Assembly (NCBI RefSeq): GCF_006715395.1
Contig: NZ_VFNC01000002.1
Coordinates: forward strand, 3,348,001 to 3,412,000
Source of the DNA: Streptomyces sp. SLBN-31
Lineage (GTDB): Bacteria > Actinomycetota > Actinomycetes > Streptomycetales > Streptomycetaceae
Length of the DNA: 64,000 nucleotides
Direction: 5' to 3'
Position 1 is the stretch's first letter. Each line of letters begins with the position of its first letter. Of the stretch, positions 27,680-36,015 are shown one piece after another. Below the pieces are notes generated by a model. It saw nothing but the letters and a program-made list of their open reading frames with translations, did no database searches and was not told the DNA's origin. The position numbers were made by a program, and so were the translations under genes.

Positions 27680-29569
27680 TCACACCGCACCCACCCCCGC
27701 GACCTTCCCGTACTGCTCCCGCACCTCCCGGTAGCGCAGCAGTTCGGCCGCCACCGGGTCCAGGACCCGGGCCCGTCCGCAGCCGGCGGCGGCCTCCCGA
27801 AGTCGCCGTTCCGCCTCCGTGCCGTACCGCCGTGCGGGCCCCCTGGTCGCCATCCGGCAGCTCCACTCGATCAGCGGGCCGCCGACGATGCCGGCCATCA
27901 TCAGCAGCACCGGCACTCCCAGGTTGGGTGCCATGAAGCCGATGATCTGCCCCAACAGCCACAGTCCACCGACCACTTGGAGGATGGTCATGGCGGCCTG
28001 GGCGAGTACGGCGGCCGGCCACCAGCCCGGCCGGGGCGGCCGCCCCGGTGGCAGTCCCGCGCGCGCCGCCAGTTCGTCCAGCGCCTCGGGCAGCCCCTGC
28101 GATCCCCGTACGGCCGCCTCGCGCACCGCCTGCGCCCACGGCGCGGGCAGTCCGGCCGAGGCCCGGTCGGCCAGGGTCCGCACCGCATGCTCCACGCGCT
28201 GGCGCGCCGTGGCCTCCTCGTCGGCCTGGGCGCGCAACAGCAGTCGTCCGGTGGCCGGTTCGGTCCGGTCCTGGTACCACCGCCACAGCCGCAGCCAGGG
28301 TGTCCCGCAGGCACGGTTGGCGTTGCGCGCCCAGGCGCGTTCGGCGGCCTCGCCCGCCGCCGTGGCGCCCACGGCGTCCGCGAGCCGGGCGGCGAACTCC
28401 TCGCGCGCCTCCTCGCTCAGGCCGGTCCGCCGCCGGGTGGCGTACACGGGCCGCAGACCGACCGCGGCGGCGTCCACGTCGGCCGAGATCCGGCGCGCCG
28501 GGGCGCCGCGCTCCGTCACGAACTGGCCGAGCAGCTCACGCAGTTCACCGACGCCGTCGCCGGTGAGCGCCGACAGGGCGAGCACGGTGGCGCCCGGTTC
28601 GCCGTACTCGCCGAGCGCGATCCCGTCCTCGTCGAGCAGCCGCCGCAGGTCGTCGAGGACCTGCTCGGTGGCCTCGCCGGGCAGCCGGTCGGTCTGGTTG
28701 AGGACGACGAACATGACCTCGGCGTGTCCCGCCATGGGCCGCAGATAGCGCTCGTGCAGGACGGCGTCGGCGTACTTCTCGGGGTCGACCACCCAGATGA
28801 CCGCGTCGACGAGTGCCAGGACGCGGTCCACGTGCTCGCGATGCTGTACGGCGGCGGAGTCGTGGTCGGGCAGGTCGACCAGGACGAGTCCGTGCAGTTG
28901 GGAGTCGGCGTCGCCGTTCTGCAGCGGGCGCCGCCGCAGCCGGGGCGGGATGCCGAGCCGCTCGATGAGACTGGCCGCCCCGTCGCTCCAACTGCACGCG
29001 ATGGGCGCGGCGGTGGTGGGCCGTCGTACGCCCGTCTCCGAGATGGGCACCCCGGCGAGCGCGTTGAACAGCTGCGACTTGCCGCTGCCGGTGGCACCCG
29101 CGATGGCGACGACGGTGTGCTGTCCGGACAGCCTGCGCCGCGCGGACGCCTCGTCCAGGACGCGGCCCGCCTCGGCGAGCGTGCGGCTGTCGACCCGGGT
29201 GCGCGAGAGGCCGACCAGTTCCCTGAGCGCCTCCAGCCGCGAGCGCAGCACGCCGGCGTGCGCGAGCGGGTCGGCGGGCTGCGCGGTGTGCGGGCGGATC
29301 TCCAAGGCCGCCGCCTGTTTGGGTGCCGCCCCCTCGGTGACGCGTCGCGCGATGAGCCCGTCGTCCCAGCTCTCGGCCGCTTCCGTGGAGTCGGTACGGC
29401 CGGAGTCGTCGTCGCTCTCCACGCGCGCGTGGGCGCGGCCGTCCGCGTCGGTGCGCTTCTGCGCGCGGCCCTCGTCCGAAGCGGCGTCGTCATGCTGGTC
29501 CATCTCGGTCACCGTCTCCCCCGCTCGGTCGGCGTGCTCGGTGTGGTCCTGGTCAGTGACGGCGGTCAC
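27680..29569 (-). CDS. dynB: Dynamin-like GTPase DynB
   Basis: 629 residues. About 90 N-terminal residues are acidic and disordered. The GTPase domain has the P-loop GATGSGKSQL (G1), a conserved Thr region (RRPTTAAP, G2), DLPDHDS (G3) and NQTDRLPG (G4). Long helical regions follow, and two adjacent hydrophobic segments near residues 535-575 (AAVLAQAAMTILQVVGGLWLL and VPVLLMMAGIVGGPLIEW) anchor it in the membrane. In S. venezuelae DynA and DynB form a complex that stabilises FtsZ rings at sporulation septa. It starts 3 bases after the dynA stop, so the two are one transcription unit. Identity is from domain layout and the ssbB neighbour. Confidence 0.9.
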   Translation of the reverse strand: MTAVTDQDHTEHADRAGETVTEMDQHDDAASDEGRAQKRTDADGRAHARVESDDDSGRTDSTEAAESWDDGLIARRVTEGAAPKQAAALEIRPHTAQPADPLAHAGVLRSRLEALRELVGLSRTRVDSRTLAEAGRVLDEASARRRLSGQHTVVAIAGATGSGKSQLFNALAGVPISETGVRRPTTAAPIACSWSDGAASLIERLGIPPRLRRRPLQNGDADSQLHGLVLVDLPDHDSAAVQHREHVDRVLALVDAVIWVVDPEKYADAVLHERYLRPMAGHAEVMFVVLNQTDRLPGEATEQVLDDLRRLLDEDGIALGEYGEPGATVLALSALTGDGVGELRELLGQFVTERGAPARRISADVDAAAVGLRPVYATRRRTGLSEEAREEFAARLADAVGATAAGEAAERAWARNANRACGTPWLRLWRWYQDRTEPATGRLLLRAQADEEATARQRVEHAVRTLADRASAGLPAPWAQAVREAAVRGSQGLPEALDELAARAGLPPGRPPRPGWWPAAVLAQAAMTILQVVGGLWLLGQIIGFMAPNLGVPVLLMMAGIVGGPLIEWSCRMATRGPARRYGTEAERRLREAAAGCGRARVLDPVAAELLRYREVREQYGKVAGVGAV

Positions 29570-29572
29570 CGG

Positions 29573-31180
29573 TCACCTCTCCTTCTGCAGTACGGACAGC
29601 GCGGCGATGAGCTCGGCCTGCGGTTCGACGTGCACGTCGAGCGCCTCCAGGGGCGCGAGCCGGCGTTCGCGCTCGGTGAGCAGCACCCGGTCGAGATGCT
29701 CGGCGAGCAGCCGTCCGCCCCGGTCGCGCAGCCGCAGCGCGCCGTGCGCGCCGATCCGCTCGGCGAGTCCCTCGCCCGCCGTACGGGCCCGGCGCCCGCC
29801 GAGCAGCGTGGTGGCGACGAGCGCCGCGACCGTCTCGGCGTCGGGGGCGACGCCGCGGTCGAGGTTGCGTACCTCCTCCTCGGCGAACTCCTCCAGCTCC
29901 CGCCGCCACCGTCGTACGGCCATCCCGATGCGGTGCTCGGCGCTCTCCAGGGACGGATCGCGCGCCGTGAGCTCCGGGGCGCGCGCCGCGGGTTCGCGCC
30001 GCCAGGCGTCGTCGACGCGCTCGTCAGCGGCGGTGACGGCGCACAGGAGCAGGGCGCCCAGGCTCTCCACGAGCGCGTCCAGCAGCTCACCCGCCGAACA
30101 GTCGAGCGGAAAGGCCCGCCACCGTTTCAGGGCGTCGCCGGCGAGGACGGCCCCGGCCTGCAGCCGCCCGCGCACGCGCGCGTTCTCGCTGTCGTACGCC
30201 GCCTCGACGGCCGAGGTGAGCCGCAGCGCGGCCGCGTACTGCGCGGCGGCGGCGCCGGCGAGTTCGGGCATCCGCGCCTTCAGCGAGTCGAGGACGCCGT
30301 GCGCGGTACGGGCCATGACGTGCTGCCGGGCGGCCGGGTCCTGCGTCACATGGACGAGCCAGGTCCGCAGCGGCGCCACGGCGCTGGCCGGCAGCAGCCC
30401 ACCGCCCCAGGCGGACTCGGGCAGTTCGGGCACGGTGAAGCGGGGTACGTCGCCGAGGCCGGCCTTGGTGAGGAGCGCCCCGTACTGCCGGGACACCTCG
30501 GAGACCACCTGGTGCGGCACCCGGTCGAGCACCGTCACCAGGGTGACGTCGTACTGCTTGGCTGTGCGCAGCAGCTGCCAGGGGACGGCGTCGGCGTACC
30601 GGGCGGCGGTGGTGACCATGACCCAGATGTCGGCCGCGCAGATGAGTTCGGCGGCGAGGACGCGGTTGTCGGCCACCAGGGAGTCGACGTCGGGGGCGTC
30701 GAGGAGGGCGAGGCCCGGCGGCACGGTCTCGGCGGTCTCCACGCGCAGCACGCGCGCGGGATCCTCACCGGGCAGCAACAGGTCGTCCGTGGGCTCCCGA
30801 TGAGGTGCCCACACGCGCGTGAGGTCGGGCAGCACGCGCATGCCGCTGAACCAGTGATGATCCTCCGGATGGCACACCAGGACCGGCGTCCGCGTGGTGG
30901 GCCGCAGTACGCCCGCCTCGCTCACCCGCCGCCCGACGAGGGAGTTGACGAGGGTCGACTTGCCGGCGCCGGTCGATCCGCCCACCACCGCCAGCAGGGG
31001 TGCTTCAGGCTCTCTCAGGCGGGGCACCAAGTAGTCGTCGAGTTGCGCGAGGAGTTCGTCGCGGTTGGCACGCGCGCGTGGAGCCCCCGCCAGGGGCAGC
31101 GGGAAGCGTGCGGCGGCGACACGGTCGCGCAGGGCGGAGAGTGCGTCGAGCAGCTGAGGCCGTACGTCCAAGGTCACCAC
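29573..31180 (-). CDS. dynA: Dynamin-like GTPase DynA
   Basis: 535 residues with GTPase motifs [13 protein letters not shown] (P-loop), LRPTTRTP (G2), DAPDVDS (G3) and the VLDRVP region at the G4 position. A helical C-terminal half follows with no membrane helix, so it probably depends on DynB for membrane attachment. The start is uncertain: GTG 31180 gives the N-terminus M-V-T-L-D-V-R-P that fits the family best. ATG 31219 and further upstream starts are open in frame, and none has a good ribosome-binding site. First gene of the dynA-dynB unit; the neighbouring tRNA is divergent. Confidence 0.88.
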   Translation of the reverse strand: MVTLDVRPQLLDALSALRDRVAAARFPLPLAGAPRARANRDELLAQLDDYLVPRLREPEAPLLAVVGGSTGAGKSTLVNSLVGRRVSEAGVLRPTTRTPVLVCHPEDHHWFSGMRVLPDLTRVWAPHREPTDDLLLPGEDPARVLRVETAETVPPGLALLDAPDVDSLVADNRVLAAELICAADIWVMVTTAARYADAVPWQLLRTAKQYDVTLVTVLDRVPHQVVSEVSRQYGALLTKAGLGDVPRFTVPELPESAWGGGLLPASAVAPLRTWLVHVTQDPAARQHVMARTAHGVLDSLKARMPELAGAAAAQYAAALRLTSAVEAAYDSENARVRGRLQAGAVLAGDALKRWRAFPLDCSAGELLDALVESLGALLLCAVTAADERVDDAWRREPAARAPELTARDPSLESAEHRIGMAVRRWRRELEEFAEEEVRNLDRGVAPDAETVAALVATTLLGGRRARTAGEGLAERIGAHGALRLRDRGGRLLAEHLDRVLLTERERRLAPLEALDVHVEPQAELIAALSVLQKER

Positions 31181-31411
31181 ATGTGAAGAATGCCCAATTT
31201 TAGGGGAATTCTGAAGCATATGCGTATGTCTGCGCGCCGACAGGACACAAGGGATGGAAGGGATGACTGGGACGCGGGCACAGTCCAGGCATAACGAGTG
31301 CACAACACCCGGTGCGTGAGGGCTCAAAAGCGATGCACGATTCGTACCTGCCTGCGATTATCAGGACCGCTTCACCGAACCTCCACATCGAGCCACGGAG
31401 GCGAAGCAACA

Positions 31412-31444
31412 GGGACAAGGATGCGGGAGCCCTATCCTTGTCCC
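31412..31444. other. Perfect 11-bp inverted repeat upstream of tRNA-Arg
   Basis: GGGACAAGGAT (31412-31422), 11-base loop, ATCCTTGTCCC (31434-31444). It lies in the 320-base region between the divergent dynA and tRNA genes, which otherwise shows nothing I can identify. No T-tract follows on the plus strand, so it may be a regulatory hairpin or an operator. Confidence 0.45.
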
Positions 31445-31500
31445 CGGCAACGTCACGGATCGGCCCACACCCGGGCACCCACGACAGAGGCCACACACCG

Positions 31501-31573
31501 GCCCCCGTAGCTCAGTGGATAGAGCAGGCGCCTTCTAAGCGCTTGGCCGCAGGTTCGAGTCCTGCCGGGGGCG
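31501..31573 (+). tRNA. tRNA-Arg (anticodon TCT)
   Basis: A complete cloverleaf can be drawn. Acceptor stem GCCCCCG/CGGGGGC with discriminator G at 31573, D-arm GCTC...GAGC, anticodon stem GGCGC/GCGCT around the loop CTTCTAA with anticodon TCT at 31534-31536, variable loop, and T-arm GCAGG-TTCGAGT-CCTGC. CCA is not encoded in full (CGCA follows). It reads AGA codons, rare in Streptomyces. The 3' end of such tRNA genes is a common integration site, and a transposase remnant lies 290 bases downstream. Confidence 0.96.
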
Positions 31574-31582
31574 CACCGTCTC

Positions 31583-31607
31583 CGCCCTCCTTCGGGAGGG
31601 CGTTTTT
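31583..31607 (+). terminator. Rho-independent terminator of tRNA-Arg
   Basis: CGCCCTCC-TTCG-GGAGGGCG followed directly by TTTTT: an 8-bp GC stem, UUCG tetraloop and U-tract, 10 bases after the tRNA. Confidence 0.93.
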
Positions 31608-31862
31608 GCTGGTCAGAGCCAGCATCGGCGGACATGGCAAACCCGGCCCCTCCCCTGGCGGTCAAGGGAGGACTCCGGGGCTGTCCGGCTGTCACCGGGT
31701 TTTGGCGGGTGGCCCTGTCGGATACGTGTCGAAGTTCTTTGGCCGAAGATCACCCAGCGTCGAGCAGCTCGGGGAGGTCCCCGGCGGCTTCGAGGTGCTT
31801 CTTCAGGTCCGGTAGCTGTCCGTCGACGCGCCGGGCGTCTCGCAGTCCCCAAGTCCCAGCAG

Positions 31863-32406
31863 GTGCCGGACTTCGGACGGGTCGATCACCTCTTCTCCCA
31901 AGCGCCCGACGAAGCATGGGAGCAACGTTCGTGCGGTGACGGCGCGAAGGGCCCGTGCGGCTACCGCTGGGCCGCCCTGCAGATCACTTCCATCGAGGAC
32001 TTCGACGGCGAGATGCCCACCCACGAGCGGTGGGCACCGGCCCGCCGCAGCATCAGCAAGCCCGAGGAGATCGGTGCGCGTCGCCGGGATGCGCTGTGCC
32101 GTCGAGGAAGCCTTCCAGGCAGCGAAGAACGAATGCGGCCTCGACCAGTACGAAGTCCGCCGCTACACCGGCTGGATGCGGCACATCAACCCGGCCATGC
32201 TGGCGCATGCCTTCCTGGCCGTCATGGCCGCCGATGCCGCGGCAAAGGGGGCAGCCCTCACCGTGGCAGACGTTCGGCGACTCCTGGCAACTGGCCACTC
32301 ATCCATCGCTGTTCACCAGCCCTTCTGCGGCGCACGCGCACTGAGATGGTCACACTGGCGCAGAGGACGCCAAGCCGTCGCCCGCCGCTGCCACTATCAG
32401 CGTCGG
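31863..32406 (+). pseudogene. IS701-family transposase remnant (5' truncated, internal deletion)
   Basis: Two frames together give the C-terminal half of an IS701-type transposase. Frame A (31863-32072) contains [20 protein letters not shown] and [15 protein letters not shown]. Frame B (about 32074-32406) continues with [47 protein letters not shown] and the terminal [11 protein letters not shown]...RRCHYQRR. Between SKPEEI and VRVAG some 15 residues usual for the family are missing, so the break is a small deletion with frameshift. The N-terminal half and both IS ends are absent. [13 protein letters not shown] holds the expected late catalytic Glu region, but the protein cannot be functional. 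Confidence 0.8.
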
Positions 32407-32926
32407 CTGCACACGATCGAGGGGCGGCCCGGAAAAGAGAACACGGGCCGGCAACTAGTAGTCGGCGGCCTTGACCGGCCGGGACGGAACCGAGACGGAG
32501 CACCGCAGGGCTGACCTGCGCTTACGGCGCCCTTGGGCTCAATCATCGCCGACTGAGTCGGTCTGCCCGGCCCGCGTCCCCGGTCCTGAAGAGAGCGCCT
32601 CGGCCGATCCGAGTCGCCGGTGACGTCACCCGCTCGACCCCGACCGGGGCAACCGTGCCGCGTTCCCCGGCGAGATAGCGGCAGGTCCGGGGGGCCGTAC
32701 TGATTGCCCTTCGGGCCACTCATTCACAGTAATGGGAACCGCGGTACGAATTTCGTGCTTTAAACGCTTCTGACCTGATGTTTTCTGTCGATCACGGTCT
32801 CCTGGCGCCTCCTGCGGCCCGGGGTGAACAGGATGGCTGGATTGCCGCCGATCGCGTTGCGGGGCCTTCTGAAACACGGGGACATCCCCACCAGCTTCCT
32901 CATTCGCACACAGAGAAAGGCGCGGA
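32407..32926. other. Intergenic stretch with no recognised content
   Basis: 520 bases between the transposase remnant and the secreted protein gene. I see no open frame with GC-rich third positions, no tRNA and no strong hairpin with a T-tract. Base composition is less GC-rich around 32720-32780. It may include the promoter of the gene at 32927. Confidence 0.5.
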
Positions 32927-33418
32927 ATGCCATCCTTCAAGCGCTTCGGGTCCGCTGTCGCGTCGGCCGCGGTCCTGACCTCCCTGGCCATGGCTCTCTC
33001 CCCGGCGGCCACAGCGGCCACGACCCCGCAGATCACCAAGCATGTCCCTGTCGTTCAGGAAGTGAAGACCCAGGCCAGGTCGCTGACCTGCGCCGCTCTG
33101 AGCGCTCAGCTTTCTACGCAGCTGGAGGCCGCCCAGACTGCTCTGGCCGCCACGCCGCCCGATGTCGTCGCGGCCCAGGCGGCCATCACCGCGGCCCAGG
33201 CTACGGTCGTCCAGCTTCAGGCTCAGCTGTGTCTCCCGACGCCCCCCGTGACGCCGATCTGTGCGGCTCTCGCTCTTCAGCTCCAGCAGGACCTCAAGGC
33301 CCTGGTCGCGGCGGTGACGGCCATCCCGCCGAACCAGGACCAGATCACTCTGGCGCTGAACGCGGTGCTCACCACCAGCGCGGCACTCAAGGCCAACGCC
33401 TGTGTGAGCGCCGCCTGA
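32927..33418 (+). CDS. Secreted helical protein of unknown function
   Basis: 163 residues. Signal peptide: K5-R6, hydrophobic ASAAVLTSLAMALSPAATAA with cleavage near residue 31. The mature part is Ala/Gln/Leu-rich with regular heptad-like spacing (LSAQLSTQLEAAQTALA, AAQAAITAAQATVVQLQAQL), interrupted by proline turns and containing four Cys (in LTCAAL, QLCLPT, PICAAL, NACVSAA) that could form two disulfides. GAAAGG precedes ATG 32927. I do not recognise a family. Its place beside chaplin genes suggests a cell-surface role, but this is only context. Confidence 0.8.
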   Translation: MPSFKRFGSAVASAAVLTSLAMALSPAATAATTPQITKHVPVVQEVKTQARSLTCAALSAQLSTQLEAAQTALAATPPDVVAAQAAITAAQATVVQLQAQLCLPTPPVTPICAALALQLQQDLKALVAAVTAIPPNQDQITLALNAVLTTSAALKANACVSAA

Positions 33419-33520
33419 CCGACCGCTCCTCGCGCAGTGCCGACCCGAGGAGTTGTCAGGGAGGGCCGCTGATTCACTGAGCAAGCCCCACCTCGGTGTC
33501 TCCCAATGTGACGTTGGGAT

Positions 33521-33564
33521 GAAGGGTCTTCACAGGCGGCAGCCTGTGAAGACCCTTCTTTCTT
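33521..33564 (+). terminator. Strong rho-independent terminator downstream of the secreted-protein gene
   Basis: GAAGGGTCTTCACAGGC, loop GGCA, then GCCTGTGAAGACCCTTC and TTTCTT: a perfect 17-bp stem with a U-rich tail. A smaller inverted repeat (TCCCAA...TTGGGA, 33500-33519) precedes it. Confidence 0.92.
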
Positions 33565-33716
33565 CGAGCATGCGGCAGAGCACTCGTTCGTGGGGCACGG
33601 TGGGAAAGTCCGTCCCGTCCACCTGACGCCCCGCTACACTCCCCGCCGCCACGCCACTGACCAGGTGCGTGCGCGTGCGTGCGGGTCTTCAAAAAGGGTG
33701 ACGCACCGATGAACGC

Positions 33717-33744
33717 CGTGACCCTGCGCGAGGCTCGGCGTTGA
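33717..33744 (+). promoter_or_regulatory. Putative sigma-BldN promoter of chpG
   Basis: CGTGAC (33717-33722), 16-base spacer, CGTTGA (33739-33744), about 58 bases before the chpG start. The sigma-BldN consensus as I know it is CGTAAC-N16-CGTTGA, so 11 of 12 positions match with the right spacing. Chaplin genes are known BldN targets. Confidence 0.65.
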
Positions 33745-33802
33745 AGGGGGAGTGCGACGGCGAGTGGTGCCGACGCACTTGCCTATCCAGAAGGAGAACG
33801 TG

Positions 33803-34084
33803 ATGTCTCGCATCGCGAAGGTGGCCGCGGTCGCGCTCGGCACCGGTGCCGTCGTCGTCAGCGGCGCCGGCCTGGCCATGGCCGACGCCGGTGCCCAGGG
33901 CGCGGCCGTGGGCTCGCCGGGCGTGCTGTCGGGCAACGTCGTCCAGGTCCCGGTCCACATCCCGGTCAACGTATGCGGGAACACCGTCGACGCGGCCGGC
34001 CTGCTGAGCCCGGCCTTCGGCAACACCTGCGCCAACATCAGCGGCCACCACGACAACAGCGGTGGCTACGGGTACGACAACTGA
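33803..34084 (+). CDS. chpG: Short chaplin ChpG
   Basis: 93 residues. Signal peptide (M-S-R-I-A-K then VAAVALGTGAVVVSGAGLAMA, cleavage near residue 28) and one chaplin domain: GSPGVLSGNVVQVPVHIPVN, C-G-N-T-V-D, LLSPAFGNTCAN, with the two conserved Cys. A short hydrophilic tail (HHDNSGGYGYDN) follows. Chaplins are secreted amphipathic proteins that assemble into amyloid fibrils and make aerial hyphae hydrophobic. AAGGAG lies 7 bases before ATG 33803. Named ChpG because it is next to melC2/melC1 as in S. coelicolor. Confidence 0.9.
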   Translation: MSRIAKVAAVALGTGAVVVSGAGLAMADAGAQGAAVGSPGVLSGNVVQVPVHIPVNVCGNTVDAAGLLSPAFGNTCANISGHHDNSGGYGYDN

Positions 34085-34092
34085 CGCACCCG

Positions 34093-34133
34093 CGGGAAGA
34101 GCCCCGGCACCTCTGGCGCCGGGGCTCTTCCCG
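34093..34133. terminator. Bidirectional terminator hairpin between chpG and melC2
   Basis: CGGGAAGAGCCCCGGC, loop ACCTCTGGC, GCCGGGGCTCTTCCCG: a perfect 16-bp stem located between the convergent chpG and melC2 stops. There is no long T-tract, as usual for Streptomyces. Confidence 0.85.
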
Positions 34134-34146
34134 TATCCGGGGCCGA

Positions 34147-35013
34147 TCAGACGTACCGGTAGATCCGGCTGACGTCCTCCATCTGGTCCGGCGTCACGTC
34201 CCAGGGCGGCATCTTCTCGTGCCGGGCGACGATCCGCCCGTGCTGTTCGTCGCCCACGCCGGGCGGCTTGGCCGGCAGATAGCGGGCGCCCTTGTGCCGG
34301 GCCTGCCAGCGGGTCCACTGCAGATCGACGAAGGCGTGGTGGAGCCAGAACACCGGGTCGTTGACGGAGGCACCACCGACCATCGCGCCGCCGACCCAGC
34401 GGTGCACGCGATTGTGGTTGCGCCAGGTGACACTGCCCCGCCCGGTCCCCCACCCCTCTAGCTTGTTGCGGAAGCCCTTGGTGACGGTGGAGTTCCAGGG
34501 CGAGACGTCATAAACGCGCTCGCTGAGTGCCGACTCCAGCTCGCTTCGCGTAGGCAACGCGATGGGGGCACGGGCCCGCCCGAGGTCCCGGGTCAGGAAC
34601 TTCCCGTCGGTGACACCCTCCTTGATGGTCCAATGGCCGGCCGCATAGGCGAACGGCCCGGTCGTCACCCGGTGGTCCGTGCGGCGCCCGTTCCCGCCGA
34701 GCAGGTCCGCGGTCCAGGGCGTCGAGGCCGCGGTGCGGTCGCGGGTCCAGTCCCAGTACGGCACGCTCACCGAGGAGTCGACCCTGCGCAGCGCTTTCTC
34801 CAGCTCCAGCAGGAAGCGGCGATGCCAGGGCAGGAAGGAGGGCGTCATATGCGCCGCGCGCAGACCCTTCTCCCCGTCGGAGGTGTAGTGCTCGATGTGC
34901 GTCCGCACGAACTCGTCGTACTCCCCCCGCCGTTTGACCTCCAGCATCGCGTTCACGAACCGCCGCTTCTCGCCGCTCGTCAGCGTGCTGACGTTCTTAC
35001 GCGTGTACGTCAT
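34147..35013 (-). CDS. melC2: Tyrosinase MelC2
   Basis: 288-residue type-3 copper monophenol monooxygenase that starts melanin formation by oxidising tyrosine to dopaquinone. CuA ligands H42, H55 and H64 (IEHYTSDGEKGLRAAH, FLPWHRRFLLELE) and CuB ligands H200, H204 and H226 (WRNHNRVHRW, NDPVFWLHHAFVDLQW) are all present. It has no signal peptide; export and copper loading depend on the MelC1 partner encoded just upstream, whose gene overlaps this one by 17 bases. Slightly longer than the classic 273-residue MelC2. Confidence 0.95.
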   Translation of the reverse strand: MTYTRKNVSTLTSGEKRRFVNAMLEVKRRGEYDEFVRTHIEHYTSDGEKGLRAAHMTPSFLPWHRRFLLELEKALRRVDSSVSVPYWDWTRDRTAASTPWTADLLGGNGRRTDHRVTTGPFAYAAGHWTIKEGVTDGKFLTRDLGRARAPIALPTRSELESALSERVYDVSPWNSTVTKGFRNKLEGWGTGRGSVTWRNHNRVHRWVGGAMVGGASVNDPVFWLHHAFVDLQWTRWQARHKGARYLPAKPPGVGDEQHGRIVARHEKMPPWDVTPDQMEDVSRIYRYV

Positions 35014-35497
35014 CGTCTTCCCCCATGTGCAGGTGTCCCCCCATGTCCGTCTGTTCGTCGCTCCTCGGCCTTGGCGCCATGTCCCGCAGGTGCTCCCCGG
35101 GCCCCACCTCGTCGACGGCGGCGCGGGCGGCCTCCAGGGGAGTCGCGTAGGAGCGGTAGTGGTCGACCATGCTCAGCCAGGTGCCGTCGGCCCGGCGCAT
35201 CAGATGCAGCGGGCGTCCGTCGATGGTGACCTGCCAGTGCTCGCCGACGGCGCCGTGCGCCGCCATCGCGGTGGCGGTGGTCCTGAAGCCCTGGATGCGC
35301 CGGCCGTGGTAGGTCTCGTCGAAGGCCTCCTCGCCGAGCCGGGGCCCCCCGCTCGCGGGCCTCGAGGCGGCGACGACGGGCGCGAGGGCCAGCGCCATCG
35401 CGGGCGTCAGCAGCCCCCGCAGCATCTCCCGCCGTGTTCCGGCTCTCGTCGGCTCCCCCTCCGCGCCCACCGCCACCCCGCCTGCACTCACAACCAT
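34997..35497 (-). CDS. melC1: Tyrosinase cofactor / co-secretion chaperone MelC1
   Basis: 166 residues. An N-terminal Tat-type signal (TRREMLRGLLTPAMALALAPVVAA) is followed by the MelC1 domain: AFDETYHGRRIQGF, DGRPLHLMRRADGTWLSMVDHY and TPLEAARAAVDEVGP. The His-rich tail GGHLHMGEDDDVH could bind copper. MelC1 carries apo-MelC2 through the Tat pathway and delivers copper. GAGGAG is 6-7 bases before ATG 35497. First gene of the melC operon. Confidence 0.93.
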   Translation of the reverse strand: MVVSAGGVAVGAEGEPTRAGTRREMLRGLLTPAMALALAPVVAASRPASGGPRLGEEAFDETYHGRRIQGFRTTATAMAAHGAVGEHWQVTIDGRPLHLMRRADGTWLSMVDHYRSYATPLEAARAAVDEVGPGEHLRDMAPRPRSDEQTDMGGHLHMGEDDDVHA

Positions 35498-35584
35498 GAC
35501 TCGCTCCTCGTCCGATCCGGGTCGCTCGGTTCTCCGAAGCGCTAACCGACCGTCGCGCCGTGCGGTCACCGTCGCGGGACCAAC

Positions 35585-35736
35585 AGATGGACACAGGGTG
35601 CGCGGACCGACAGAGACAGTGCGTGGAGGCTGACGGCCGGACACGGGGTGCGGACGCCGCAGACGGCCATGAGCCGCGGGGTGTCGACGGACAGACACGG
35701 GCTGCGGGCGGGGGCCGACGGACGGACACAGGCACG
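35585..35736. repeat. Degenerate direct repeats upstream of melC1
   Basis: Five irregularly spaced copies of a motif close to GACGGACAGACACGGGCTGCG are seen (around 35587, 35607, 35632, 35685 and 35717). Spacing is not constant and none is perfect. The stretch lies between melC1 and a frameshifted small gene. It may be a recombination-generated filler or a set of regulator-binding sites. Confidence 0.5.
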
Positions 35737-35790
35737 TGAGAGGCCCCGGAGTGGTCGCGGTCGTCCGGGCCCGGCGGGTACGTCGTCCGG

Positions 35791-36004
35791 CTACAACCCG
35801 GGAGCGAGACCCAGGTTCGCGCCGGGAACCGTCTGCACGACCGGGGCCGGTACGCCCGCCTCAGGCGGCTTCAGGTCGGGCAGCCCGCCGCTGACCGGCA
35901 GCCGTGGCAGGACGTGCTCCGGGATGAGCCGGCCTTTGACGTACCGCGGCCCGCCGGGCCGGCGTCGGCAGGGGGATCTCGCCGCCGAGCCTGGGCAGTT
36001 CCAT
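35791..36004 (-). pseudogene. Small gene of unknown function with a frameshift
   Basis: From ATG 36004 the frame reads MELPRLGGEIPLPTPA. Near 35945-35965 (a run of C/G) it must shift by one base to continue as GGPRYVKGRLIPEHVLPRLP, then VSGGLPDLKPPEAG and the end ANLGLAPGL before TAG 35791. Both parts have strongly GC-rich third positions. The span is 214 bases, one more than a multiple of 3. Unknown family; Pro/Leu-rich, about 70 residues. It begins 12 bases after the DUF5949-like gene, so they form an operon. Sequencing error in the GC run is possible. Confidence 0.55.
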
Positions 36005-36015
36005 GCCCACCGCCG

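Noticed and set aside
27626..31186. 1186-codon plus-strand frame opposite dynA and dynB
   Set aside because: Antisense shadow of two P-loop GTPase genes.
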